NCBI RefSeq assembly: GCF_005145025.1
Contig: NZ_CP039696.1
Location: 1 to 64,000, forward strand
Source of the DNA: Novosphingobium sp. EMRT-2
GTDB taxonomy: Bacteria; Pseudomonadota; Alphaproteobacteria; Sphingomonadales; Sphingomonadaceae
Length of the DNA: 64,000 bases
Direction of reading: 5' to 3'
A model generated the notes under the pieces. It was not told where the DNA came from. It worked only from the letters and a program-made list of their open reading frames with translations, and did not search any database. A program made the position numbers and the translations under genes. Shown one piece after another: positions 33,551-42,706 of this stretch (position 1 is its first letter; each line of letters starts with the position of its first letter).

Positions 33551-33628
33551 CATAGACGGGAACGTCTATGCCACCGGCGACATAGACGCGGGCAACTATG
33601 CTGCAGCGCATAGACAGCCGCGACTATG
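33551..33628. repeat. Three tandem CATAG-N10-CTATG palindromes
   Basis: Units at 33551-33570, 33581-33600 and 33609-33628, spaced 30 and 28 bases start to start. All keep CATAG and CTATG; the first has longer perfect arms (CATAGACG/CGTCTATG). The last overlaps the stop codon of the XRE gene. A weaker copy (CATAGGCGCGCGTCTAT) lies at 33314. Candidate operator array or small centromere-like site. Confidence 0.6.
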
Positions 33629-33842
33629 CTTCAGCGGCCAGCATTTCCGAGACGTTCCACCCGATCGCGTCCGCGAGCTGCGCCATAACGTCCAAGGTCG
33701 GATTGGCCTTCCCGTTCTCGATGAACGAAATGTAGGAGGCCGTGACGCCGGTTTGCTCATGCAGCATCGCTTGCGACATTTTGAGGGCTTGCCGCCTCTC
33801 CCTCAACCGCTTCCCGAATAGTTTGCTCAATGGGTGCGCCAT
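33624..33842 (-). CDS. XRE-family transcriptional regulator (72 aa)
   Basis: From ATG 33842 (MAHPLSKLFGKRLRERRQAL); earlier in-frame starts exist. KMSQAMLHEQTGVTASYISFIENGKANPTL is a standard XRE helix-turn-helix. Short, so DNA-binding domain only. The palindrome array sits at its 3' end and a related site controls the zeta-like gene, so it may be the cognate repressor. Divergent from the duplicated-domain gene at 33892. Confidence 0.75.
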   Translation of the reverse strand: MAHPLSKLFGKRLRERRQALKMSQAMLHEQTGVTASYISFIENGKANPTLDVMAQLADAIGWNVSEMLAAEA

Positions 33843-33891
33843 ATCGTCCAAATGTAGGTATATTGCCATTCTGGAACCTGCTCGGAGTCGG

Positions 33892-34296
33892 ATGATGACG
33901 GACTTGAACGGCGAACAATATCGCCGCCTCCAACACGCTATAGCCTTCACACGCGAAAGCCTCGCTATCGCGGCGGAGCTGGGCGACGAATTATCAGCCT
34001 TTCAACTGAAACACGCGCTCCACGGCCTGCATTACCTCAGCGAGCTAGAGGCCAAAGGCCATGAAGATCGGGAGCCTGTAACCCTAACCGCGAGCGAGGC
34101 AGAGGCCCCGCGAACCGCTTGGATAATGAAAGATACGGACCTGAGTGATGAACAGGTTCGCCGCCTCGAACACGCCATAGACCTCGCGCGGCAAAGCCTC
34201 GTTATCGCGGTTGAGATGGACGACGATATAACGGCGTTCCATCTCAAAACCGCGCTCCATTCTCTCGATTACTCTAGGAAATTGGTTTCCGCATGA
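33892..34296 (+). CDS. Protein with two tandem copies of a 45-residue helical unit
   Basis: 134 residues. Unit 1, LNGEQYRRLQHAIAFTRESL followed by AIAAELGDELSAFQLKHALH, and unit 2, LSDEQVRRLEHAIDLARQSL followed by VIAVEMDDDITAFHLKTALH, align without gaps, separated by a 40-residue linker. No known domain recognised. The duplication suggests a pseudo-dimeric binding protein. It is convergent with traC and divergent from the XRE gene. Confidence 0.6.
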   Translation: MMTDLNGEQYRRLQHAIAFTRESLAIAAELGDELSAFQLKHALHGLHYLSELEAKGHEDREPVTLTASEAEAPRTAWIMKDTDLSDEQVRRLEHAIDLARQSLVIAVEMDDDITAFHLKTALHSLDYSRKLVSA

Positions 34297-34297
34297 T

Positions 34298-37030
34298 CTA
34301 GCGGCGAACGCTGCGGCGCTGGGCCGGTTGATCGTCTCCGACAACCGGCCCCGAACGCTCCCTTTCGCGCTCGCGGTCGAGAGGGATGCGGGGGGCTTCC
34401 CGTTCCTGCTGGCGCGGGTTCTCGATCGCGGCCCTGATCTGGCGCACCACGCCTTCCCGGCCCAACCGGCTGTTCTGCTGCAAATCGTTGAAGTCGGTAA
34501 AGCGCGCCGGGTCGGCCGCCTGCTCACCGGGGGCAAAGGTCGGGAACACGGGGACGCCATTGACGGCCGTTGCCGCTTGGGTCGCCTTCTCCTTGCCGGG
34601 GTTGTAGCCGAATTTCTCAAGGACGCGCTGATCGTCCTCGCCCATGATAAAAATCGGCTTGTCGGGGTAACGCTCGCGCAATGCGGCAGCGACGGCGGGA
34701 AGGTTGCCGGAATCGAACGCCGCAACCGTGGCATGGTCCACCACGCTAGAGACGGTCGCCATCGTCGCATATCCCTCGCCAATCATAATGCGCGGGGCCT
34801 TGTCGAGCGCGGCTAGGGCGGCCTGTGGCGTCACGCCCCCGTTGACCACATGGAAGCAGCCTTCCTTGTGGCTGTCCTTCGCAAAACGCTTGGTGCCGTC
34901 TTCCTGAATATATTGGGTGGTCCAGTGCCTACCGCTGGCGTCGATCGCCGGAAGGTGAATTGTGTTGTCGCCCCCGCTGGCCAGCGCGCCGATCGTGGGC
35001 GCTATGCCCTTCCGCTCCATGTAGGGGGTAGCCTGCTCGATCGGGCGGCATTGTGCGGCGCGCTGCTGCACGCGCTCCGCCGTCGCATCATATGTCGCCG
35101 CCCGCTCCCGCTCCCGCTCCTCGCGCTTGGTGGCGGCCTCGGCGTTCAAGCGGGCCTTCTCCTCGTCGCTCAAGGTATAGCCGGTGCTTTTCCAGCGCAT
35201 ATCCAGCCCCGAACGGTTGTTCTTGATGTAGCCCGCTGGGTGGCCATCGGTGAAGGCGACATAAAAGCCCGCCGTCTCCCCCTTGCCGTCCCCGCTCGCG
35301 GGAACGCGGTGGGTCTTGCCGTCCATGATGGGATGGCCTGCGGGAACCTCAAGGCCAAGGGATTTCATGGCGTCGGCAAATTCGACCTCCGGGCTTTTCG
35401 CCTCCTGCTGGCGCGGCTGATTATCTATTTTCCAGCGTGCCAGTTTCTCCGGGTCCGCGCCCTCCGGCGCATACCAGCTCTTGCGCGCGGCATCCCATTT
35501 TGCGCCGTTGGCCTTGGCAAGATTTCGCTCGCCATATGGCACCGCCAGATATTCGCGCGCCTTACGCGGGGTGTCCTTCATCGTTTGCCCTTCCTGCGGC
35601 TGCTCCGGGGCCGTGGGGCGCTGCGCGCGCTCGCCGGGGAGCGATTGGCCTAGATCTCCTGTGGGTGCCTCTACGGCGCTTGAAAGCCATTTCTGGAACG
35701 GCTCGACATTGACGCCTGCCGGGACATACCATGATTTTCCGGCCTTATCCCATTTCGCGCCCAAGGCTTTCGCCTCGTCCTTTTCCCGATAGGGGACCGC
35801 AAGATACGTGCGGGTGGAAGGCTCTGGCGCGGCGTCCCGCTGATCGGTCGCGGCGCTGCCCAAGCCCGGCGAATTGACCGCATAGAGAGGGGCCAAGCCC
35901 TGCCGCTCGCGGCGCTCATCGGCATATTGCTCGGCCTTCAAATTGATAAGGCGGGCAACGTCCTCCGGGTTCTGGTCGCGGCCGTCAAAATCGGTGATCT
36001 GGTTCGGCCCAAGCGACAAGGCGATATAGCGGCGGCGTTCGCTATCTGCGGAATAGCCCGCCATAAGGTTTCGCTCGCCGTTCGGGGTTATCATCGTGCC
36101 GATCGGCCCGACGCCCTCAAATTGCCGTCGAACGGTGTGCATCGGCCCGCCACTATCAACCGGCTCCCAACCGTGCTTGTCGATCAGCGCGCGCAAAGTG
36201 CGGTCGGAATAGTGCTGCGGCTCCGGTATAGGATCGCCTATGGCGGCAACGGCCCCGGCTGCGGCGGCCCATCTGTCGCCGCTATGGTCTGTCAGCCGCT
36301 CGACCGTAAACCCGGAAGCATTGAGCGCCGCCGCAAGCCCCGGTCTGGCGAAGGCGGCCTTTATACGCTCGTCCAGCTCCATATTGAGGTCGTCGGATAT
36401 TACTAGGTCCGCTTCCTCGTTCCCCTCAAAATGTGGGCCGTTCTGCCACTCCTCATAGGCTTGAACAGTCTTGGCCATGTCCGCGACCGCAAGCCGATCG
36501 CCCTCATCAAGATCATTCTGGCGATATTCCTGCGCCTGCTGGAAGTCAGGCGGTAGAGTAACGCGGAACCTGTCAAAATCCTCGCGCGTGGCAGGCCGGA
36601 TTTGGTCTAGCGGACTGGCATAGAATGGCCCGTTAATCGGGTTGCGCCCGTCTATATTGCTGGCAAGAACGCCCAACATCGCCATGCCCGGCTGCTGATA
36701 GCAAAGCGTATTCTCGTTGCTGACGAAATATTGCGTATGGTCGTGTGCCTGCTCGACCTGCTGAACCTGCTTTTGTTCCAGCGCCAGAACATAGGTGTGA
36801 ATCTTCTCGGCGTCCGATGCGGCACGGACAATCTCAAGCGGGTCTTCCTCAAGCACTTTGATCCATGATCCGACATAGGCCGCGTGCTGCTCCGGGTCGT
36901 GGCCGATCTGCAATTCCTGCCCGGTGATTAGGCTGGCTATCTCGGCCCGCAATTCTTCGCGGGCATAGCCTTCCGAACCGAACGGGTGCGCCAAATCCCG
37001 GTCAAGGCGGTTGGGGTGGCCAGTCCAGTG
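34298..37030 (-). pseudogene. traC: TraC: primase part of the split gene
   Basis: This frame resumes with HWTGHPNRLDRDLAHPFGSE, the continuation of the HELGH motif left at 42064, so it is the 3' part of one gene. It holds the rest of the ArdC-like zincin domain, two DUF5710-like units (YLAVPYREKDEAKALGAKWD and YLAVPYGERNLAKANGAKWD), and a TraC/Toprim primase domain with IMIGEGYATMATVSS and PIFIMGEDDQR. In RK2, TraC primase is moved to the recipient and primes the complementary strand. A TTG at 36994 might still start an 898-residue primase without the first domain. Confidence 0.85.
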
Positions 37031-37060
37031 CCCTTTATGCCGATATCGGCATAAAGGGCA
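37029..37060. repeat. 32-bp perfect palindrome at the left RIT boundary
   Basis: Reads TGCCCTTTATGCCGAT then its exact complement. It lies outside the 37061-37092 repeat on the left side only. It contains the TTATGCCG recombinase-unit twice in opposite directions. Confidence 0.8.
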
Positions 37061-37092
37061 TTATGCCGCGTGCCGGATTATGCCGCATGGCC
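37061..37092. repeat. RIT left inverted repeat
   Basis: TTATGCCGCGTGCCGGATTA plus TGCCGCATGGCC; exact complement of 42031-42062. Confidence 0.9.
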
Positions 37093-37142
37093 TTTGAGAA
37101 TGGTGGTTGTCCGTGGGTCAGCCATGCGGCGGTTCGGCATAA

Positions 37143-38138
37143 TCAGAGGGCTTCGAGCCAGGCGAGAAGCTCGTCGTCGGGACGGAACCTGCCGGGTCGA
37201 GTTTGTGGCGCAGCAACGCTGGCCAGTGCCTTTTCCTTCAGCCGCATGTCGGCATGGATGTAGATTTGCGTCGTCTCGACGGATTCATGCCCGAGCCAAA
37301 GCGCAATGACCGACTGATCGACGCCATGGTGAAGCAGTTCCATAGCGGTGCTGTGGCGCAGGGTATGCGGGGTCACCCGCTTGCTGGCGAGGCTTGGGCA
37401 GGAACGCGCAGCAGTCAGACAGTGTTTGCGGACCAGATGTTCGAGGGCATCACGCGAGAGTGGATCGCCACGGATGGAGGGGAACAGCGGCCCATCATCG
37501 TCACTGTGCCATTCTTTCAACCAGTTTTGCAGAGCCTTGGCGGTATCCCGACGAAGCGGCGTGCAACGTTCCTTGCGACCTTTACCCAGACAGCGGACAT
37601 GTGCCCCGGTGCCGAGGACAACATCCCTGCGGCGCAGACCGGTCAGTTCCGATGCCCGCAGGCCCGTTTGCAGGGCGACCAGCAGCAGGATGTGGTCTCG
37701 CCGACCGGTCCAGGTCGAACGGTCGGGCGCAGCCAGCAATGCCGCGATCTCGGGTCCGTCGAGGAACGTGACGCTTCTCTTCACATAGCGCTTGTCCGGC
37801 AGAGCGAGGATTCTCTGGCAGTGCAGCAGCCACTCCGGCTCGTTCATGGCGACATAGCGGAAGAAGGACCGGATGGCGGCAAGGCGCGTATTGCGGCTTC
37901 GCGCGCCATTGCCTCGCGCCGTTTCGATATGGATGAGGAAGTCGCCGATCACGTCGGCATCAAGATCGGCGATGCCGAGCCTCGTCGGCGGCTTTCCCGA
38001 TCGTGCGGCGGCAAAGCGGACCAGAAGCCGGAACGTATCGCGATATCCCGCGATCGTATGGCGACTTGCCTCCATCTGCGTGCAAAGCCGGTCGGTGAAG
38101 AAGCGCTGGAGCAGCGCCGGGAACGTCATGCCGGTCAT
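37143..38138 (-). CDS. ritC: Tyrosine recombinase, third of the trio
   Basis: 331-333 residues; start at 38138 makes an ATGA overlap with the gene before (38144 also possible). N-terminal SAM-like core-binding domain, then LQTGLRASELTGLRRRDV (Arg I), THTLRHS-type VTPHTLRHSTAMELLHHG (H-x-x-R), LWLGHESVETTQIYIHAD (His and nucleophile Tyr). Complete catalytic set. Symbol follows the RIT convention by transcription order. Confidence 0.8.
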   Translation of the reverse strand: MTGMTFPALLQRFFTDRLCTQMEASRHTIAGYRDTFRLLVRFAAARSGKPPTRLGIADLDADVIGDFLIHIETARGNGARSRNTRLAAIRSFFRYVAMNEPEWLLHCQRILALPDKRYVKRSVTFLDGPEIAALLAAPDRSTWTGRRDHILLLVALQTGLRASELTGLRRRDVVLGTGAHVRCLGKGRKERCTPLRRDTAKALQNWLKEWHSDDDGPLFPSIRGDPLSRDALEHLVRKHCLTAARSCPSLASKRVTPHTLRHSTAMELLHHGVDQSVIALWLGHESVETTQIYIHADMRLKEKALASVAAPQTRPGRFRPDDELLAWLEAL

Positions 38139-39079
38139 GAGCATATCTCCCGATCATGCGGATCGGTGATCCGGGCTGACGCCAGATCCAGCAGTTCTGG
38201 AACTGCCTCGATATACCAGTATGTGTGATCGGGATTGGCGTGGCCAAGCCATGTGGTCAGCTTGACCATTTCCCGTGCCGGATCCTTGCCGGATCTGTAC
38301 CAGTCGATCATCGTTCGCGCAGCGAAGCTGTGCCGCAGGTCGTGGATGCGGGGACCACGACCGTGGCGCCCCTTGGTCTGAGGTTCACGCAGGCCAATGC
38401 GTTGGCACACATGTGCAAAGTTGTAGCGCGCGCCGCAATCGCCGAGCCTGCTTCCATCGCATTTGACGAAGAACGGAACCGATGCGGCCCCCAGCAACCG
38501 GTCCCTCTGGGCGATATAGGCGCGCAGCCGGTCGAGAACAGTATCGTGAACGGGAAGCAGGCGCTCCTTGCCAAGCTTGCCGCAGCGGATGTGAACGATA
38601 CCGGTATCGAGATCGACGTCGCCGGTATTGAGGCTCAGCGCCTCATTGATCCGCATGCCCGTCACCGCGATCAACCCGAACAGGGTCGAACAGGTCAGAC
38701 CGCGCATGCCATAGATTGACGGCAACTGCGCTGCTTCTTCGACGATGGTGGCGATCTGCGCAGGGGTGAAGATATAGGGATGCGTTCTGCAATAGCGGTA
38801 AGGGATCAGCCCACGGGGAAGCACTTCATGGGCAGCGTCCATGCCATGAAGCCACTGGCTGAACAGGCGTACCATGAGGAAGCGAGCGCCCCATGTCGAT
38901 CGTCTGGCGTTGCCGAACGCTCCCTGCCAGCGCAGGAACAGGTCGGTCGTGACATGATCGACGCCCTGCTCATCGGCATATTGCACGAAGCGGCGCAGCG
39001 CCCTTTCGGCTGTGCCCAGATCATATCCGAGGCTGCGCCTAACGCTGAGATAGCGGTCAAGTTCATGAGCGAGAGTCAT
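38135..39079 (-). CDS. ritB: Tyrosine recombinase, second of the trio
   Basis: 314 residues from ATG 39079, which overlaps the stop of the first recombinase (ATGA). Motifs: IAVTGMRINEALSLNTGDVD (Arg I), RIHDLRHSFAARTMIDWYRS (H-x-x-R), TTWLGHANPDHTYWYIEAVP (Tyr). All catalytic residues visible. Its stop overlaps the third gene. Confidence 0.8.
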   Translation of the reverse strand: MTLAHELDRYLSVRRSLGYDLGTAERALRRFVQYADEQGVDHVTTDLFLRWQGAFGNARRSTWGARFLMVRLFSQWLHGMDAAHEVLPRGLIPYRYCRTHPYIFTPAQIATIVEEAAQLPSIYGMRGLTCSTLFGLIAVTGMRINEALSLNTGDVDLDTGIVHIRCGKLGKERLLPVHDTVLDRLRAYIAQRDRLLGAASVPFFVKCDGSRLGDCGARYNFAHVCQRIGLREPQTKGRHGRGPRIHDLRHSFAARTMIDWYRSGKDPAREMVKLTTWLGHANPDHTYWYIEAVPELLDLASARITDPHDREICS

Positions 39080-40290
39080 TGTGCCTCTCCCGCCACCGGC
39101 CACGGTTTTGCGATCGAGCGCAGGCCGTCGATATCCAGCTTCGCATAGATCATCGTCGAAGCGCGCGACCTATGGCGCAGCATGTCGCCGATTTCGGCAA
39201 GTGACGCGCCGTTGCGCACCATGTTCGTCGCCAGGCTGTGGCGAAGGACATGCGATCCTACATACGGGCCGGGCGGCGTGACGCCGGTCGCGGCGAAGGC
39301 ATCCTGCAATATGGTGTTGATGACCTGCCCATCCTTGAAGGGGCCATTTGGCGCCCGCAACGAGACGAACAGCGTCCGTGATCCCGATACGCGCTCCTGA
39401 CGGATATAGGCTGCGATCGCTTCTCCGACATCCGGCGGGACAGGCAGGCGATCATGCCGCTGGCCCTTGCCCCTGACGAGCAACTCACCGGCGCGCCAGT
39501 CGACATCGTCAAGCTGGATGGCGATCACCTCCGGTGCCCGCAGCCCGAGCCGCGCCATCATCAGCAGCATCGCATGATCGCGCAGTCCATGCTTCGGATT
39601 GTCGCGGACCCATGCGAGCAGGGCTTCGATCTGCTCAGGCGACAGGAAGCGCGGGAGCCTCGCACCCCAGCGCTGGGCGACGGTCGGCACGCACAGCGCA
39701 AGGTTGGTTTCCGTGACGCCGCGCTGGAACAGATATTGGAAGAAGTTGCGCAGGTGGGTGGCGGCGGTCTTGTCGCGATAGGGACCTTTTCTCCCAAGCA
39801 GATATTGAAGGAAGGATATCACATCGCCTGCGCTGACCGCCGCGAGATCGGTTTCGTCACTGCCGAACCGATGGTCGAGGAAGCGGTCGGCAAAGCGCCA
39901 GGAATGGTAGATCGTGCGCGGGCTTAACCCGCGTTGCCTAATCAGATACTCTTCATAATCGACGCGCAACGCTGCACGGGCTATCTGCTCCGGTGTCACG
40001 ATCGGAGCTGGCACCGTGCCGCTGGAGATAAGATGGGCGACGAAGCGTCGCGCGATATTCTGGCATTTGTTGGGCTCGCGCCGGTTGCGTTCGTCATTGC
40101 GAACCAACTCGGCCGCCCGTTCCGCTGTCAGGTCTTGTGGCGATATTCCGGCGGCTTCGAGCAGGGATACCAAGCGCGTCAGCAGGACCCGATAGGCCTT
40201 TATCGTTTGAGGCTTGTAGTTTTCGGCGGTCAGCCGCTCCATGAACGTAGCGATATCTCGGTCGAACTGGGATTGCAGGTCGTTCGGCAT
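39076..40290 (-). CDS. ritA: Tyrosine recombinase, first of the trio
   Basis: 404 residues, ATG 40290 (MPNDLQSQFDRDIATFMERL). Longer N-terminal domain than the other two, then MMARLGLRAPEVIAIQLDDV (Arg I), VGSHVLRHSLATNMVRNG (H-x-x-R) and MLRHRSRASTMIYAKLDIDG (Tyr). All three proteins are probably needed together, as they are always found as a set in RIT elements. Confidence 0.8.
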   Translation of the reverse strand: MPNDLQSQFDRDIATFMERLTAENYKPQTIKAYRVLLTRLVSLLEAAGISPQDLTAERAAELVRNDERNRREPNKCQNIARRFVAHLISSGTVPAPIVTPEQIARAALRVDYEEYLIRQRGLSPRTIYHSWRFADRFLDHRFGSDETDLAAVSAGDVISFLQYLLGRKGPYRDKTAATHLRNFFQYLFQRGVTETNLALCVPTVAQRWGARLPRFLSPEQIEALLAWVRDNPKHGLRDHAMLLMMARLGLRAPEVIAIQLDDVDWRAGELLVRGKGQRHDRLPVPPDVGEAIAAYIRQERVSGSRTLFVSLRAPNGPFKDGQVINTILQDAFAATGVTPPGPYVGSHVLRHSLATNMVRNGASLAEIGDMLRHRSRASTMIYAKLDIDGLRSIAKPWPVAGEAQ

Positions 40291-40416
40291 TTTTCGTGCT
40301 CCTTGCTATGGAAGCACGATCCGACCCTTGCGACCGCCCCGACCGCAATACTATCGTCAGCTCGTCATTGCCGATTAGGGCATGACGATCATGATCTTTG
40401 TTGCGGGCGGGACGAT

Positions 40417-41061
40417 ATGAAGAAGGCGACCAAGGGGCCGAGCATTAAGACTGCCCAGGCATTGTTAGCCAAGCATGAGTGCCCCGTGCCGTTCCATGAG
40501 GTACGCACCCGCTTCCTGGGCAATATTGCAACGCCCGCGATTTCGGCCTCGCCGCTTCAGATCATCAAAGACCTTTGGGGTGGCGAACTGCCGCCCTTTG
40601 ACAGCATCGAGGAGGTCAACGAACTGCTCGATACTCTCGTGCAAGGGCTGTGGAACGACCTGACCCGGCATCAGAAGCGCAGCCAGCCGTTCCGGCTGAC
40701 CCGCCCGCCCACGGAGCCTACCGCCGTCGACCTGGGCCAATATGGCCTCGTTCGCCTCCAGGAACTGGATGGGTTCATTGAAGGCCTGTTCAATGGCGAG
40801 GACGTCATCGATCTGCCTGAGCGGGCACACGAGGCCGTCGACCGTCTTGCGGAGATGCGCGCTATGATGGCGGGTATTTGCGAGCTGGTTTCGCACGCAC
40901 CCGATGCCGATGACGCCGCCAAGCTCGACACGACGTTCAAGCATTTGCGCGAACTGACGCGGATCATGGAGACCGAGATCCACGAGGCCGTATTGTCCTG
41001 CACTCGCGCTCGCCGCCAGATGATCGAGGGCATCCTCACCGAGAAGCCGACGGTGCATTGA
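40417..41061 (+). CDS. RIT cargo: hypothetical helical protein (214 aa)
   Basis: ATG 40417 (MKKATKGPSIKTAQALLAKH). Middle reads VPFHEVRTRFLGNIATPAIS and SPLQIIKDLWGGELPPFDSI; the second half is helical (ALxELTRIMETEIHEAV-like). No family recognised. Divergent from the recombinase operon, 126 bases away; its stop is a few bases before the next gene's start. Confidence 0.6.
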   Translation: MKKATKGPSIKTAQALLAKHECPVPFHEVRTRFLGNIATPAISASPLQIIKDLWGGELPPFDSIEEVNELLDTLVQGLWNDLTRHQKRSQPFRLTRPPTEPTAVDLGQYGLVRLQELDGFIEGLFNGEDVIDLPERAHEAVDRLAEMRAMMAGICELVSHAPDADDAAKLDTTFKHLRELTRIMETEIHEAVLSCTRARRQMIEGILTEKPTVH

Positions 41062-41066
41062 CGGCG

Positions 41067-41504
41067 ATGATGTCCGAAGACCAACTCCGCGAGAAGCTGC
41101 GCAAGATCGAGGCGCTATATGCTGGTGCCAAGACCGATGGTGAGAAGTCCGCCGCCGGCGCGGCGGCGGAGCGCATCAGGGTCAAATTCGAGAACGCCAG
41201 CAAGCAGGAACGTGCCGAAGAGTTCAAATTCTCGATTGCAGATCCCTGGTCACGTCAGCTTTTTATCGCCCTATGCCGCCGATACGGCATCAAGCCCTTC
41301 CGCTACACGCGGATGCACCGTCAGACCGTCATTATCCGTGCCCCGGCCAGCTTCGTCCAGATGACGCTTTGGCCCGAGTTTGAGGAACTGAGCAGCGCCC
41401 TCACTGCCCATCTCGACGAGATTACCACCAAGATCATCCGCGAGGAGGTGCACGAAGCCACCCAGGATGCCGACGAGGTACGCGAACCGCGCCAGCTGCC
41501 ATGA
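41067..41504 (+). CDS. RIT cargo: DUF2786-like protein
   Basis: 145 residues (MMSEDQLREKLRKIEALYAG). The start KIEALYAGAKTDGEKSAAGA resembles the N-terminal helices of DUF2786 proteins. A later block RQLFIALCRRYGIKPFRYTR and FVQMTLWPEFEELSSAL forms a second domain. Six bases after the previous gene, so one operon. Function unknown. Confidence 0.6.
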   Translation: MMSEDQLREKLRKIEALYAGAKTDGEKSAAGAAAERIRVKFENASKQERAEEFKFSIADPWSRQLFIALCRRYGIKPFRYTRMHRQTVIIRAPASFVQMTLWPEFEELSSALTAHLDEITTKIIREEVHEATQDADEVREPRQLP

Positions 41505-41900
41505 CTAGATTCTAGACCAACTTCGCCTTGGCTCGCGGAGGGCAAGTGCAAGCGTGCTATTGTCACCTCTGTCGATGTCGATCACGTGCCGTGTCTGGAA
41601 AGGAAGCTCGATACCGCTCCAGAACTCGTCGTTCTCGCCAATGGCGCTCGGGTCGTTATCGAGAAGTCCGAGGAAGCCCTCAGGCAGTCGCTCGCGAACC
41701 AACACCCACATCCGCTCGACTGCTATGGGTTCATCAGGATCATCAAGGCTGATTTGAAATATAAGCTTTACCAGATCGCCCGGCTGCAGATTTTCCCGAT
41801 CCTCCCGCTCTGGTATCCAAAATGTGCTCGGCGCATCCGCGTGATACACCTCTCCATCTTCAAGGCACCATCCGTCGATCTGCAAATCTGGTTCCCGCAT
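41505..41900 (-). CDS. RIT cargo: DUF2314-like protein
   Basis: 131 residues, ATG 41900. FWIPEREDRENLQPGDLVKL and PIAVERMWVLVRERLPEGFL, then LLDNDPSAIGENDEFWSGIE fit a DUF2314-type beta fold seen in many small proteins including candidate immunity proteins. Convergent with the DUF2786-like gene. Confidence 0.55.
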   Translation of the reverse strand: MREPDLQIDGWCLEDGEVYHADAPSTFWIPEREDRENLQPGDLVKLIFQISLDDPDEPIAVERMWVLVRERLPEGFLGLLDNDPSAIGENDEFWSGIELPFQTRHVIDIDRGDNSTLALALREPRRSWSRI

Positions 41901-42030
41901 ATCACTTATCTAACCTGCAGCGAGAACGACAGCAACTCGCTCCAACTCGGGCACGCCAACTCTGTCGGACGAAGCTTTGATTATGCCGAACCAACGTATA
42001 GCTGATCCGCAGAAAACAAGCGTTCCGATA

Positions 42031-42062
42031 GGCCATGCGGCATAATCCGGCACGCGGCATAA
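42031..42062. repeat. RIT right inverted repeat
   Basis: GGCCATGCGGCATAATCCGG plus CACGCGGCATAA; exact complement of the left repeat. traC sequence resumes at once with the codons for HELGH. Confidence 0.9.
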
Positions 42063-42063
42063 T

Positions 42064-42688
42064 GACCCAGCTCGTGCAGCGCCGTGGCGTAGAACCGATC
42101 CGCGCTCGGAAACTGGCTCCGCAACGGCAAGGTGATGCTGTCGGTCGAAGGCCGATAATAGGCGCGGTCGCCCGCTTCCTCGGTGATTTTCGCGCCCGAC
42201 GCCCGCAAGATGGCCTCGGCCCGCTCCACCGGATTCCATTCGTGCGTAGTGGTGACGATCGGGGGAAGCCCGTCGATCTGCTCGGCGTTGAACACCACGG
42301 CATAAAACGCACGGGGCCGCTCAAGCTCGACCTTCTCTTTCCTCTGGCGACCCTCGGCATCCAGAACGGGCTTACCGCTCTCGTCCCGAACTACCCGCTC
42401 CTCCTCGAACTGCCAGTATTGGACAAGGGAGCCTTTCTCGCCCTTCCGCACCTGTGCGCCTTGGGCTGCGGCCTGCTTGTATGTCAGCCAGCGATTATCA
42501 GCCCGGCCCTCGGACATGAGATTGAGGACATTGACGCCGCGATAGCGTTTTCCCGTGGTGGGGTTGAACGGCAACCCGCTGCTGCCCGTCGCCTCCCAAG
42601 GCTTTTGCCAAGGGGCGGTGCCCTGCTTCAACTGCTCTATCAGCTTGTCGGCAACGCGCTGGTGAAAAGGTATCTTGCCCTCGGCCAT
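42064..42688 (-). pseudogene. traC: TraC: ArdC-like N-terminal part of the split gene
   Basis: From ATG 42688 (MAEGKIPFHQRVADKLIEQL). GTAPWQKPWEATGSSGLPFN and KRYRGVNVLNLMSEG belong to the ssDNA-binding ArdC N-terminal domain, and ATALHELGH begins its zincin-like half, cut by the RIT element. ArdC-type domains protect incoming single-stranded DNA from restriction. An open frame runs about 15 codons into the element before stopping. Confidence 0.85.
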
Positions 42689-42706
42689 ATCCTCGCCTCC
42701 TCCCGA

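Larger units (their letters stand above)
37029..42063. mobile_element. RIT-type element (three tyrosine recombinases) inserted in traC
   Basis: Three overlapping tyrosine-recombinase genes on one strand are the hallmark of RIT (recombinase in trio) elements. The ends are inverted repeats of at least 32 bp (37061-37092 and 42031-42062) built from TTATGCCG units, with a further inner pair (GGTTCGGCATAATCA, 37131-37145 and 41979-41993). The left end also has a 32-bp perfect palindrome. Insertion fell exactly between His and Trp of the HELGHW zinc motif of traC. Three cargo genes are carried. Confidence 0.85.

Noticed and set aside
33551..33628. CRISPR-like repeat array
   Set aside because: Only three short palindromic units with 8-10-base gaps and no cas genes; an operator array fits better.
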